Part shown: piece by piece, positions 17,450 through 26,875 of the stretch
Layout: the number at the start of each line of letters is the position of its first letter
How positions within the stretch are numbered: the first letter of the stretch is position 1
DNA from: Rhizobium sp. ACO-34A
Lineage (GTDB): Bacteria > Pseudomonadota > Alphaproteobacteria > Rhizobiales > Rhizobiaceae
Length of the DNA stretch: 64,000 nucleotides
Direction: 5' to 3'
Assembly (NCBI GenBank): GCA_002600635.1
Contig: CP021373.1
Span: 248,001 to 312,000 of the forward strand
Made by a program: the position numbers and the translations under genes
Notes under the pieces: model-generated
What the model was told of the DNA's origin: nothing
Seen by the model: only the letters and a program-made list of their open reading frames with translations
The model's database searches: none

Positions 17450-18283
17450 TCAGCCGATCGTGGCCTGTTGCTCTCGAAGCTCGTCGCGGATTCCCCTGTT
17501 CAGCAGGAACGACAGCACCGCGTGATTGAAAGCTTCCGGCTCGCAGACCGACGCGGCGTGGGCGCCATAGGGCATCACCTGCAATGTCGCGCCAGGAATG
17601 CCCCGTGCGAGTTCCTCCGAAGCATTGAGTGGGGTCAGGATGTCGTCGCGGGCCACCAGTACCAGCGTCGGCGCGGATATGCCGGCCAGATAGGGTGACC
17701 CGTCATGACGGATCACAGCTTCGGCCCGGGCCGCCAGGATCGACTTGCTGGTGGTGGTGGCAATCGCCAGATCTATCCCTCTCGCGAGGGTCGACCATTG
17801 CTCGCAGACGAAGCGGGGCGGATACAGGAACAGGGGGGAGGCCTTGTGATAGGCTTCCACACCATAGGCATTCAGCAGATCCAGCCGCATTTCCATGCAT
17901 ATTCGCATCTGCTGGCACAGCGTCGACCAGGAGCCATAGAGGACCATGCGTTCGATCCGGTCCGGATGGGTGGCGGCGATGACCTGGCCCACTGCCCCGC
18001 CTGTCGAATGTCCGATGAGCGATGCACTGGCAATGCCGAGCTTGTCCATCAGGCCGACGAGATCCTGCGTCAGCAGTTCGATAGAATAGGCACCTTCCGA
18101 ACGCACGCTTCTACCCGTTCCGCGGTGATCGTAGCGAATGACGGTGAAATGCTTGCTGAGACCCGACAGGTTGGAGTCCCAGTAGGAAGCAACGCCGGCA
18201 AGGCCGGTTACCAGGATCAGCGGCGGTCCGTTTCCAGTAATTTCATAGTAGAACTGCGAGCCATCGACCGTCGCGAAAGGCAT
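17450..18283 (-). CDS. rutD: RutD-like alpha/beta hydrolase
   Basis: 277 residues, alpha/beta-hydrolase fold with a nucleophile elbow GHSTGGAVGQ. Segments shared with RutD include a YDHRGTGRS oxyanion-region motif, ASPLFLYPPRFV and VMPYGAHAASVCEPEAFN. RutD accelerates aminoacrylate hydrolysis in the Rut pathway of pyrimidine ring opening. The ATG at 18283 is chosen because GAAGGAGAG lies 8 bases upstream. First gene of a two-gene operon with rutF, divergent from a LysR gene. Confidence 0.85.
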   Translation of the reverse strand: MPFATVDGSQFYYEITGNGPPLILVTGLAGVASYWDSNLSGLSKHFTVIRYDHRGTGRSVRSEGAYSIELLTQDLVGLMDKLGIASASLIGHSTGGAVGQVIAATHPDRIERMVLYGSWSTLCQQMRICMEMRLDLLNAYGVEAYHKASPLFLYPPRFVCEQWSTLARGIDLAIATTTSKSILAARAEAVIRHDGSPYLAGISAPTLVLVARDDILTPLNASEELARGIPGATLQVMPYGAHAASVCEPEAFNHAVLSFLLNRGIRDELREQQATIG

Positions 18284-18614
18284 TTTCGTCACTCTCCTTC
18301 TGTCCGTGCGCCTTGCCCGGACAGAAGATTCCGGCACGATGCATGGATATATTTCTCGGCGCCCGGCCCTTGGAAATGAAACGGCATCGGTTGCGATCGA
18401 GACGTGTGCCAGAATGACCTGGCGGCGACGGCTCGACTGTCAACAAGATGCAGCGGTGATGACGGGATCGGCGGGCGACGCATGATGCATAACAACTCCA
18501 CCGTCGCCGGAAGTAGATCAAATTGATCTTTGGCGCGTTGCTCATTTTAGAACACCCATCGCAACAATTGGCATAGCGCTTGCTTCATCTCCAGCAAATC
18601 CAAGGGAGAGCGAA
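18284..18614. other. Divergent promoter region rutD / LysR
   Basis: 331 bases. Near the LysR start it contains the perfect palindrome AGATCAA-A-TTGATCT (18515-18529), which includes a LysR-type T-N11-A box. No gene is supported. Confidence 0.45.
18515..18529. promoter_or_regulatory. Candidate LysR operator (perfect palindrome)
   Basis: AGATCAA-A-TTGATCT, 15 bases, perfect dyad between the divergent rutD-like and LysR genes. It fits the T-N11-A rule for LysR sites. Predicted to serve the LysR regulator at 18615. Confidence 0.5.
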
Positions 18615-19532
18615 GTGAATCTGAACACTTACCGATATTTCAACGAAGTCGCCGAAACACGATCCATCCGACGCGCCGCGGACAGGCTTCATGTCGCCCC
18701 ATCCGCCATCAGCCGTCAGATCGCCATTCTCGAGCAGTCACTTGGAACATTGCTGCTGGAGCGCACGAATACCGGCATTCAGCTGACCTCGGCGGGGCTC
18801 GTGCTGGAGCGTTTCACTCGCCATATGTTCCGCGACATGGAGCGCGTCCAGGAAAGCATCCGCAACCTGAAGGGGCTGAGGCTCGGTGAGGTGAAGATCT
18901 GGGTCATCGAGGGCCTGATCCTGGATTTTCTTCCGCGCACCATCGCCGATTTCAACGAGCAGTTCCCGGCGATCAAGTTCTCCGTCTATTCGGAATCCTC
19001 GGATCGCATCGCCGAGGCGCTATCGCGTGACGAGGCCGACATCGGCATCGTCTATAATCCGCGCGGCCGGCCCGGTATCGAGATCGTCGCCCAGTATTCC
19101 GAGCCCGTCATGTGCATGGTCAATCCCACGCATGATTTCGCAGGCCGGGAAAGTCTCAGCCTCGCCGAGATCTGCAGCCAGCAGATAGCGCTGCCCATCA
19201 CCAGCTTCGGCCTTCGTCAGCTTTTCGACCAGGCCATCACCCGGCAGAAGCTGAACCCCGACGTTCTGGTATCGACAAACAATCTGGAACTGACCAAGGC
19301 CATGGCTATCACTGGCAAGACGATTGCGATCGCTCCCGCCATGGCGGCGCGCAAGGAGTTGAGCGACGGCAGGCTCAGGGCCATTCCCATTCAGGAAGGC
19401 GAGTTCGTTGATGCCACCTCGGCGGTCTGCGTGCATCGTGACCGGCAGCTTTCCTACGCGGCCAACGAATTCCTCAAACGCCTGGTCAAGGCGTTCCAGG
19501 CTGCGACCAAGGCTTCCACCCACCTTGCCTGA
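18615..19532 (+). CDS. LysR-family regulator of the rut-like genes
   Basis: 305 residues with an N-terminal LysR HTH (NTYRYFNEVAETRSIRRAAD; VAPSAISRQIAILEQSLG) and an effector-binding domain. Starts at GTG with a GGGAG ribosome site 6 bases upstream. Located between rutD/rutF (divergent) and rutA (downstream, same strand), so it is the probable regulator of both. A pyrimidine or a derivative is the likely effector, inferred from neighbours only. Confidence 0.9.
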   Translation: MNLNTYRYFNEVAETRSIRRAADRLHVAPSAISRQIAILEQSLGTLLLERTNTGIQLTSAGLVLERFTRHMFRDMERVQESIRNLKGLRLGEVKIWVIEGLILDFLPRTIADFNEQFPAIKFSVYSESSDRIAEALSRDEADIGIVYNPRGRPGIEIVAQYSEPVMCMVNPTHDFAGRESLSLAEICSQQIALPITSFGLRQLFDQAITRQKLNPDVLVSTNNLELTKAMAITGKTIAIAPAMAARKELSDGRLRAIPIQEGEFVDATSAVCVHRDRQLSYAANEFLKRLVKAFQAATKASTHLA

Positions 19533-19673
19533 GAGCCGGGGATGCTGTTGCCAAACTGGCAACATGACATGGACCACATTCGATTACTTGTCGGAATTTT
19601 TTGCTGCTAGCGTCAACTCCATTGAGGCACGCCAATTCCCCGCCAATCCCACGGAATGAAAGAGAGTACGAGA

Positions 19674-20783
19674 ATGAGCGAGACCAAGAAGCCCGTGGAA
19701 CTGGGCGTTTTCCTGCCGGTGGGCAATGGCGGCTGGATCACCTCGACGACGAGTCCTCAACTGCCTGCGACCTATGAATACAACAAGGACGTTGCCCGCC
19801 TTGCCGAGGACATGGGCTTCGATTTCGCGTTGAGCATGGCCAAGTGGCGCGGTTACGGCGGGCCGAGCAAGCACTGGGACGTGACCCTCGAGTCCCTGAC
19901 CACGATGGCGGGTATTGCCGAGGCGACCAGTCGCATCGGCGTGTGGGGCACCATCCACACCATGATCTTTCATCCTGCCGTCGTGGCCAAGATGGTCGCG
20001 GTGCTTGACCAGATCTCCAACGGCCGTTTCGGATTGAACCTCGTGGCCGGCTCCAATCCGGTCGACCAGGGACAGATGGGGTTGTGGCGCGACCTGGACC
20101 ATGCGGGCCGTTACGCCCTTGCCGAGGAGTGGATCACTGTCGCCAAGCGCCTCTGGACGGAGGACCGTGTCGATCACGAGGGCGCGTTCTACAAGCTCGA
20201 GGACTGCATGTCGAACCCCAAGCCGCGGAACATACCGCCGATCATCTGCGCCGGCACGTCTGACAGCGGTTTTCGGTTCACCATCAAGAACTGCACCGGC
20301 AGCTTCATGCTCGGCAGCAACCGCGATGACTTCGTAAAGACGGGCCTGCGCGCGAAGGAACTGGCGGCCGAGGTCGGGCGGACCGATTTCAAGACCTATG
20401 GCCTGTTCACCATCGTGCCCGGCGCCAGCGACAAGGAGGCCCATGAGCGGGTCGACTACTACAATTCCGGCGTCGACATCGAGGCACTCGACAACCAGAC
20501 GCGCGAGTATTCTTCCGATCCGAGCGTCAAGCAGAACACGATGGCGAAGCGTTTCATTTCGCAGGGCGATGCGCGCAATTCGATGTCTCCGGCCGCAATC
20601 ATCGGCTCTCCGGAAACGATCGCCCGCAAACTTGCCGATATCGCGATCAACGCGGAACTCGACGGTATCACCGTCATCGTTCCCGATTTCATCGACGACC
20701 TGAAGACCATCGGCACGACGGTGGTCGAGGGATTGCATGAAGCGGGCGTCATGACCAACGCCTACGCCCATCAGCACGGATGA
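19674..20783 (+). CDS. rutA: RutA-like flavin-dependent pyrimidine monooxygenase
   Basis: About 369 residues of the bacterial luciferase-like (LLM) superfamily, RutA branch. Shared with RutA: VFLPVGNGGWITST near the N-terminus, DFALSMAKWRGYGG, ATSRIGVWGT, and SNGRFGLNLVAGS. RutA cleaves the uracil N3-C4 bond using reduced FMN and O2. The ATG at 19674 is preferred (GAGAG 7 bases upstream) over one at 19656 lacking a ribosome site. Its stop overlaps the start of the next RidA-like gene. RutB, which would hydrolyse the ureidoacrylate product, is absent nearby, so the substrate may not be uracil itself. Confidence 0.85.
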   Translation: MSETKKPVELGVFLPVGNGGWITSTTSPQLPATYEYNKDVARLAEDMGFDFALSMAKWRGYGGPSKHWDVTLESLTTMAGIAEATSRIGVWGTIHTMIFHPAVVAKMVAVLDQISNGRFGLNLVAGSNPVDQGQMGLWRDLDHAGRYALAEEWITVAKRLWTEDRVDHEGAFYKLEDCMSNPKPRNIPPIICAGTSDSGFRFTIKNCTGSFMLGSNRDDFVKTGLRAKELAAEVGRTDFKTYGLFTIVPGASDKEAHERVDYYNSGVDIEALDNQTREYSSDPSVKQNTMAKRFISQGDARNSMSPAAIIGSPETIARKLADIAINAELDGITVIVPDFIDDLKTIGTTVVEGLHEAGVMTNAYAHQHG

Positions 20784-21175
20784 ATGCCATGACCGCCATC
20801 AATCCTCCGGGGCTCAAGCAACAGGTCTACTACAATCACGCAAAGATCCGGCCCGGAACGCCGGTCTTCGCCACCGGCCAGGTTTCCTGGGACGAGAACG
20901 GCGAGGTCGTCGGTGCGGGAGACATCGACGCCCAGGTCGCCCGGACCTACGAGAATATCGGTCTTCTGCTGGCGGGACTGGGCGCCACACCTGACGATAT
21001 AGTCAAGACCGTCACCTATGTCACCGATCCGGGCTTCGCCGCGGCGATCCATCGCGGACGGCAGGCCTTTTTCGCGGGCTGCGAATTGCCGGCAAGCACC
21101 TTCATTCACGTCGCCGGCCTTGCCGATCCGCAGTTGCTGCTCGAGATCGACATCGTCGTGATGGTGAAAACCTGA
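20780..21175 (+). CDS. RidA/YjgF family protein lacking the conserved Arg
   Basis: 131 residues of the RidA (YjgF/YER057c/UK114) fold. Its start overlaps the rutA stop (ATGA), so coupled translation is likely. The active-site Arg of canonical RidA, usually in P-A-R-x-x-x-x-V, is replaced: the local sequence is LPASTFIHVAGL with Ser at that place. It therefore may not act as an enamine/imine deaminase of the normal type. It is not the RutC of this region; a better RutC match lies at 27862-28260. Confidence 0.8.
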   Translation: MNAMTAINPPGLKQQVYYNHAKIRPGTPVFATGQVSWDENGEVVGAGDIDAQVARTYENIGLLLAGLGATPDDIVKTVTYVTDPGFAAAIHRGRQAFFAGCELPASTFIHVAGLADPQLLLEIDIVVMVKT

Positions 21176-21242
21176 CGCCGGCCTACGGCCGGACTGCATC
21201 TTTCTTCAAGACAGACTGCTCACAACAAAAAGGGGAATGACC

Positions 21243-22235
21243 ATGGACTTGACGGACCTCAGGATCCGGCGGCGCATACTTCTGGGCCTTGCCGCGGCTG
21301 GCTTCTTCACTGCGGCGACCTTCATGCCCGGCGCGACGCGCGCCGAGGACAAGGGCGAGGTGGCCGCGCTCTTCACCGGAGCGGTGACGCAGGGCAACTG
21401 GGACCCGCCGGGCTACGCCGCCTTCGACAAGATGGTGAAGAAATACGGCTTCAAGTCGTCCTATATCGAGCACGCGACCTACGAGAAGGCCCCTGCTCTG
21501 CTGCGCCAGCTCGCTTCCCGCGGCGTCAAGATGATCATCTGCCACAGCTCCGGCTATTCGGCGGCGATCCAGGAAGTCGCCAAGGAATTCCCGGACGTGC
21601 AGTTCGTTCTCTACAGCTATGCGGCGTCCACCGGTGGCCTCAAGAACTACACCGCCTGGTCGGTGAACTGGGACGAGTATGGCTTCGTTCAGGGAGCGAT
21701 CGCTGCAGCAGCCAGCAAGAACAAGCATATCGCGATCATTTCCGGCGAGGAAATCCCGTCTGCGAAGCGTACGCATGAATACACGCTGCGTGGCGCCAGG
21801 GCTCTCGTGCCCGATATCAAGATGGATGCGGTCTTCACGGGCTCCTTCACGGACGTCGCCAAGGCCAAGGAAGTCGCAACGGGTGTCATCCTGCGTGGCG
21901 CGGATGTGCTCCTGCCGTCCTCCGACCTTGCCGATGCCGGCATCCAGCAGGCAGCCGACGAGGAAGGTGCGCACACGATCGGTGCCTACATGGACCAGAG
22001 CGCGAGCTATCCGAATGCCATCATCACCAGCACGGTGCTGAACTTCGACAAGGCCTATGACCAGATGGGCCAGTTGATGACCGATGGCAAACTCGACGGC
22101 ACCATCTACCAGATGGACCTCGCCAGTGATGGCTGGACGCTGACCAAGCCGTTCAGGCATGTCGACGCCAAGGTGGAAACCGACGTGTTCGCTCTCATGG
22201 ACAAGCTCGCCAAGGGCGAAACGAAACCGGACTGA
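21243..22235 (+). CDS. BMP family ABC substrate-binding lipoprotein-like protein
   Basis: About 330 residues of the Bmp/PnrA-like family that binds nucleosides and nucleobases. The chosen ATG at 21243 has an AGGGGA ribosome site at a good distance. N-terminus has consecutive arginines and a hydrophobic run (RRRILLGLAAAGFF), possibly a Tat signal. Mature part includes ALFTGAVTQGNWDPPGY and a D-x-G-x-x-Q region (DLADAGIQQAADEEG). Next three genes encode its ATPase and two permeases. Confidence 0.85.
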   Translation: MDLTDLRIRRRILLGLAAAGFFTAATFMPGATRAEDKGEVAALFTGAVTQGNWDPPGYAAFDKMVKKYGFKSSYIEHATYEKAPALLRQLASRGVKMIICHSSGYSAAIQEVAKEFPDVQFVLYSYAASTGGLKNYTAWSVNWDEYGFVQGAIAAAASKNKHIAIISGEEIPSAKRTHEYTLRGARALVPDIKMDAVFTGSFTDVAKAKEVATGVILRGADVLLPSSDLADAGIQQAADEEGAHTIGAYMDQSASYPNAIITSTVLNFDKAYDQMGQLMTDGKLDGTIYQMDLASDGWTLTKPFRHVDAKVETDVFALMDKLAKGETKPD

Positions 22236-22241
22236 ACCTTC

Positions 22242-23750
22242 ATGAGCAACCGCCCGTATGTCGAGCTGACAGGCGTCTCGAAGAGTTTTTCTCCCGGCCA
22301 TACCGTGCTGGACAATGTCTCCCTGGCCTTTCGCCGGGGAGAGATCCACGCAGTGCTTGGAGAGAACGGCGCAGGCAAGAGCACGCTTCTCAACATCCTG
22401 TTCGGCATGCATCAGCCGGATACGGGCGGCATCCTGCTCGAAGGTCGCCAGGTCATTCACCGCAGCCCCGCCGACGCCATCGCCAATCGCATCGGCATGG
22501 TTCACCAGCATTTCAAGCTGGTTCCGGGCTTCACGGTGGCCGAAAACCTGCGCCTCGCAGCCACACCCGAGACCCGGACCATGCTGCGACGCGATGCCGA
22601 TATTGCCGGGATCGCCGAGCGCTACGGCCTTCCCGTCGATCCGGCGGCCGTCGTTTCCACCTTGCCGCTGTCGCTGCAGCAGCGGGTGGAAATTCTCAAG
22701 GTGCTGATCAACAAGGCGGAACTGATCCTTTTCGACGAGCCGACGACCATTCTCAATCCTGGCGAGATCGAGGCCTTCTATGCCGTCGTCCGGCAGATCG
22801 CCGCAAACGGCCGCGCCGTCGCAGTCGTCACCCATCATCTGGAGGAAGTGCTCGCCCACGCGACACATGTCTCCGTCATCCGCCGGGGCAAGCTGATCAG
22901 CAGCGGGCCGATCGGCACACGAACCCGCGAAGATCTCGTGCAGGACATCGTCGGCCGGGACATTGATCTGACGATGCCGATCGAACGATCCGGTCGCCCG
23001 TCCGGGCAGGCCGAATTGACACTGGAACACGTCGATGTCGCCCCGAGCGAGTCCTCCTCCGGCCTGCGCGATGCATCGCTTCGCGTGCAGGCCGGCGAGA
23101 TCGTCGGCATAGCCGGCGTCGAAGGCAACGGGCAGCGCGAGCTTTTCGATGTCCTTGCGGGATTGCGCAAGCCGGACAGGGGAACGATCGAGGCGCGGTC
23201 GGTGCATCCGGATGGCCGTGCCGTTGCCGGCCTCGTGCCGGAGGACAGGCACAGCGAAGGATTGGTTCTCGATCTGCCGGTTTCGATCAACCTGCTCCTG
23301 AACGTATTCGGCAAGCCGCCCTATACGCGGCACGGACGGCTGGTCCATTCCGAAATCGCCACTGCTGCCGAGGATCTGCGCAGGCAGGCCGACGTGCGCG
23401 CGCCCTCGATCAACGTGACACCGCGTACGCTTTCGGGGGGCAACCAGCAGAAGATCGTGCTTGCCCGGGCGCTCAACGAGGATGCCCCGACGGTGATCGC
23501 CTACCAGCCTACGCGCGGATTGGACGTAGCCGCCAGCGAGGATGTTCTGCTCAAGCTGCGCGCGGCCGCAAACCATGGCAAGGCCGTCATTATCATCTCC
23601 AGCAATCTCGATGAGATCATGCGCGTCAGCGACCGGATCGTCGTGCTCTTCGCCGGACAAACGGTCGGCGACGTGCCGGCCTCCACCCCGCGGGAAGTTA
23701 TCGGCGAACTGATGACGCTCGGCGCCAGAACCGGAGCGGATAAGCCATGA
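22242..23750 (+). CDS. Double-domain ABC ATPase of nucleoside/nucleobase importer
   Basis: 502 residues with two ATP-binding domains, as in RbsA/BmpE/NupA-type importers. Domain 1: Walker A GENGAGKSTL, signature region LPLSLQQRVEI, Walker B LILFDEPTTIL. Domain 2: degenerate Walker A region GVEGNGQREL, signature LSGGNQQKIVLARAL. Starts 6 bases after the binding-protein stop and overlaps the next permease by four bases. Confidence 0.9.
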   Translation: MSNRPYVELTGVSKSFSPGHTVLDNVSLAFRRGEIHAVLGENGAGKSTLLNILFGMHQPDTGGILLEGRQVIHRSPADAIANRIGMVHQHFKLVPGFTVAENLRLAATPETRTMLRRDADIAGIAERYGLPVDPAAVVSTLPLSLQQRVEILKVLINKAELILFDEPTTILNPGEIEAFYAVVRQIAANGRAVAVVTHHLEEVLAHATHVSVIRRGKLISSGPIGTRTREDLVQDIVGRDIDLTMPIERSGRPSGQAELTLEHVDVAPSESSSGLRDASLRVQAGEIVGIAGVEGNGQRELFDVLAGLRKPDRGTIEARSVHPDGRAVAGLVPEDRHSEGLVLDLPVSINLLLNVFGKPPYTRHGRLVHSEIATAAEDLRRQADVRAPSINVTPRTLSGGNQQKIVLARALNEDAPTVIAYQPTRGLDVAASEDVLLKLRAAANHGKAVIIISSNLDEIMRVSDRIVVLFAGQTVGDVPASTPREVIGELMTLGARTGADKP

Positions 23751-24853
23751 GTTCTGTCCCCATCCATCGGCAACCGTCGCTCGCGACACTGGCGGGGCTG
23801 CGCAAGACTGCAGGCGCCATTATGGAAAGCAACGCCTTTCTCGTGCTGCTTGCCTTCGGTTCCAGCATCGCGATCGGTCTCGTCGTGCTGTCGTTCCTCG
23901 GGGTCGATCCGCTTCACGCGCTCGCGGTGATGCTGGACGGTGCGTTCGGCTCCAGGCGGGCGCTTGCCGACACTCTGGTCTTCATGACCCCCCGTCTGCT
24001 GACGGCACTCGCCGCCCTGATTGCGCTGCGCTGCGGCTTCTTCAATCTCGGGGCCGAGGGGCAGCTCCAGCTGGGGGCGATCGGCGCGATACTGCCGGCA
24101 ACATTCCTGCCGCCGACGCTCGGATATCTGCTGCTTCCGGCTTCGATCCTCTGCGGCGCCCTGTTCGGGGCCTTGTGGGGGTTGATACCTGCCCTGCTCA
24201 AGCTCTGGCGCGGCGCCAATGAGATCATCGTCACGCTGATGATGAATTTCATCGGGGTCTATCTGGTGAAGTACCTCGTGCAAGGTCCGCTGCAGCCCGC
24301 GGAGTCCAATTTCAACATGTCCGCGAAGATCGCCGACGGTGCGGCTCTGCCGATCATCCTGACGGGGACGCGCCTGCATGGCGGCATGCTGCTGGCGCTT
24401 GCCCTGGCCGTCGCCGTCTGGTTCGTTCTCTATCACACGCCTTACGGCATACGCCTGCGAGCGGCCGGGCTCAATCCGCGCGCGGCCCGTCTTCAAGGCA
24501 TGCAACTGGCTCGTCTCGTCATCAGTTCCATGCTGATCTCGGGAGGGATTGCCGGTGTGGCCGGTGCCGTCGAGGTGCTTGGCGTGCAGTACCGCCTGAT
24601 CGAGGGGTTCAGTTCGAACCTCGGCTTCGACGGACTGGCAATCGCCTTGCTCGGCAGCCTCGAACCCTTCGGTTCCGTGATCGTCGCCGTGTATTTCGGG
24701 GCGATCAACAGCGGCACGCTGGCCCTGCAAAGCACGCTCAGCATTCCGGCCGCACTCGCCCAGATCATGGCCAGCCTGCCGATCATCTTCCTTGCCTGCA
24801 TTCACGGCTACCGTTTCCTGAAAGGACGCCCGCTATGGTCTTCGACGCGGTAA
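23747..24853 (+). CDS. ABC permease (nucleoside/nucleobase importer)
   Basis: 368 residues, about 8-10 hydrophobic segments, of the BPD_transp_2 (RbsC/BmpF-like) family. It shows LAALIALRCGFFNLGAEGQ, the N-L-x-x-E-G signature of this permease group. Start overlaps the ATPase gene end; its own end overlaps the second permease by 19 bases, indicating tight co-expression. Confidence 0.9.
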   Translation: MSSVPIHRQPSLATLAGLRKTAGAIMESNAFLVLLAFGSSIAIGLVVLSFLGVDPLHALAVMLDGAFGSRRALADTLVFMTPRLLTALAALIALRCGFFNLGAEGQLQLGAIGAILPATFLPPTLGYLLLPASILCGALFGALWGLIPALLKLWRGANEIIVTLMMNFIGVYLVKYLVQGPLQPAESNFNMSAKIADGAALPIILTGTRLHGGMLLALALAVAVWFVLYHTPYGIRLRAAGLNPRAARLQGMQLARLVISSMLISGGIAGVAGAVEVLGVQYRLIEGFSSNLGFDGLAIALLGSLEPFGSVIVAVYFGAINSGTLALQSTLSIPAALAQIMASLPIIFLACIHGYRFLKGRPLWSSTR

Positions 24854-25773
24854 CCCTCGGTCTTTTCATGGCTTCCGCGGTGCGGCTGGCCGCCCCCATC
24901 CTGCTCGCTTCGCTGGGCGAGTTGGCGTCGGAGCGGGCCGGTGTCCTCAATATCGGGCTTGAGGGAATCATGCTGCTGGCGGCGTTCGGCGCCGTGTTCG
25001 GTCTGCAGGCAAGCGCGATGCCGGCCGTTGGCGTGCTGGCCGGCACGGCTTTCGGCATGGCCGCCGCGGCTGCCCTGGCGGTCGCGGTCGCGGTGCTGCG
25101 GGCCGACCAGATCGTCGTCGGTATCGGCTTCAACATTCTTGCTCTCGGCTCCACCTCCCTGCTGCGCGAGCTTTTTCTCGATCCGGCCTTTCAGGTGCCC
25201 TCCCTGCGCGGCCTGTCCGTCTATCGCCTCCCCTACCTTTCGGAGATCCCCATAGTCGGGCGGGCGCTCTTCTCGCAGAGCCCCATTCTCTATGCGGGCG
25301 TTGTGATCGCCGTCCTGTTGTGGCTGACGATCCGCTACACGCGGATCGGCCTTGTCGTCCGGGCCGTTGGCGAGGGTGCCGGGGCGGCGGATGCCGCGGG
25401 CATTTCCGTGACGGCGGTCCGGTTCGGCGCCATGCTGTTTACCGGGCTGCTTGCGGGTGTCGCAGGCGCATACCTGACACTCGTTGCCTCTGGAGGCATC
25501 TTCGTCGACAACATTACCGCCGGGCGCGGTTATCTCGCGGTGGCCGTGGTCATTTTCGGCCGCTGGAACCCCATTCTGGTCATGGTTGCATCCGTCCTGT
25601 TCGGCTGCGCGGACGCGCTTCAATATCAGGGGCAGGCAATCGGGCTTTCCATCTCGCCGCCGCTTCTTCTGATGTCGCCTTTCCTGCTTGCGCTCGTCGC
25701 CTGGGTGCTGCTGGGCAAGAGCAAGGCGGGACCGAGCGAGATCGGCATTCCGTTCCTGCGCGGCCAGAAATAG
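24835..25773 (+). CDS. ABC permease (nucleoside/nucleobase importer), second subunit
   Basis: 312 residues of the same permease family (BmpG/NupC-like), with the signature RAGVLNIGLEGIMLL. Overlaps the preceding permease gene. Together with the BMP binding protein and double ATPase it forms a complete importer. Context with rutA, rutD, rutF and rutC suggests a pyrimidine base or nucleoside as cargo. Confidence 0.9.
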   Translation: MVFDAVTLGLFMASAVRLAAPILLASLGELASERAGVLNIGLEGIMLLAAFGAVFGLQASAMPAVGVLAGTAFGMAAAAALAVAVAVLRADQIVVGIGFNILALGSTSLLRELFLDPAFQVPSLRGLSVYRLPYLSEIPIVGRALFSQSPILYAGVVIAVLLWLTIRYTRIGLVVRAVGEGAGAADAAGISVTAVRFGAMLFTGLLAGVAGAYLTLVASGGIFVDNITAGRGYLAVAVVIFGRWNPILVMVASVLFGCADALQYQGQAIGLSISPPLLLMSPFLLALVAWVLLGKSKAGPSEIGIPFLRGQK

Positions 25774-25796
25774 GCCGGGAACAGGATTGTCGCCGC

Positions 25797-26828
25797 ATGC
25801 TGACCGTAACGACCTTCAACGCCGAGACACTGCATCAGACCGAACGCCTTGCCGCTTGGTCCTCTCACATGGCTCCGTTCAGGTGCACCGTCCTTGCGAA
25901 TGCCCGTACCGACGACTTCACCGCCAGCATGGGCGCGGCCGTGACAAGCTGGGGTTTTGCGATTGCACGGCTTGAAATATCCGCCCAGCGCCTTCTCTTC
26001 GACACGCGCGGCCTTTCCAGCGGCCTGTGGCTGTTGCAGGTAGCGGATGGCAAGGGCACGCTGAAAACGGAGCGGGGCTCTTACGGGCTCGACAAGGGCG
26101 ATCTGCTCTATGGAAAGGCTGCCCGGGAGATGTCGCTGACCTCGCTCTCGCACCTCACTCTCAACTGCGCTTATTTCCCGAGGAACGGCTCCGGGGTACG
26201 GCTTGCTTCCGTGCCGACGGCGCTGGTCGCAAGTCCGCTTCTCGCGACCAATGGTTCGGGCGATTTTCTATCCGGTCTGATGCAAAGCGCTGCCGACAGG
26301 ATTGCCCGCCTCACCGCCGACGAGATACGCCCGCTCGAGACGGCCATTACCGAATTCCTGTTTGCCGCCGTCGTGACGACCAGCACGGCAAACACCATCA
26401 TCGACGGATCGAGAACCCGCAACGCGCTCGTGCTGCGGGCCACGCAGCTTCTGGAGGCCCAGCTTTGCGATCCGGACCTTTCGCCCGCCGCCGCCGCACA
26501 GCAACTGGGTATTTCAGTCCGTTATCTGCAGAAGCTGTTCGAGGAAGTCGGGGAGAACGTGAACCACTATATCCGCCGCCGCAGGCTGGAACGCTCCTAT
26601 GTCGAGCTGATGGATCCGCTCTATGACCAGCAGTCGATCTCGGAGATCAGCTTTCGCTGGGGCTTCAACGATTCCGCCTATTTCAGCCGTTCGTTCAAGG
26701 ATCTGTTCGGGCTTTCTCCCTCGCAGCACCGGGAATGCGGGCGATGGAGAAACGAAGATCGCCAAGCTTCCACAGCCGCAAAACGCCTGCCGCGCCGCGC
26801 AGGGAACCTGATCTTCCACACGCCCTGA
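25797..26828 (+). CDS. AraC-family transcriptional regulator
   Basis: 343 residues: an N-terminal AraC-binding-like domain (AraC_binding_2-like) and a C-terminal double HTH (AAAAQQLGISVRYLQKLFE; ISEISFRWGFNDSAYFSRSFKDLFG). Start at 25797 has AGGA 10 bases upstream; a longer open frame upstream overlaps the permease and is rejected. It follows the importer genes and may control them or the downstream transporter; effector unknown. Confidence 0.85.
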   Translation: MLTVTTFNAETLHQTERLAAWSSHMAPFRCTVLANARTDDFTASMGAAVTSWGFAIARLEISAQRLLFDTRGLSSGLWLLQVADGKGTLKTERGSYGLDKGDLLYGKAAREMSLTSLSHLTLNCAYFPRNGSGVRLASVPTALVASPLLATNGSGDFLSGLMQSAADRIARLTADEIRPLETAITEFLFAAVVTTSTANTIIDGSRTRNALVLRATQLLEAQLCDPDLSPAAAAQQLGISVRYLQKLFEEVGENVNHYIRRRRLERSYVELMDPLYDQQSISEISFRWGFNDSAYFSRSFKDLFGLSPSQHRECGRWRNEDRQASTAAKRLPRRAGNLIFHTP

Positions 26829-26875
26829 CCTCTTGCGCACACGCTTCGGCCCGGCCAACGGACCAAACCCTATTC

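Noticed and set aside
21183..23789. An 868-codon minus-strand open frame opposite the BMP and ABC ATPase genes.
   Set aside because: No domain is recognised and the plus strand carries clear ABC motifs; long antisense frames are common at this GC content.
25320..25796. An upstream extension of the AraC regulator through the permease gene.
   Set aside because: It would overlap the permease by about 450 bases; the ATG at 25797 has a ribosome site and gives a normal AraC length.
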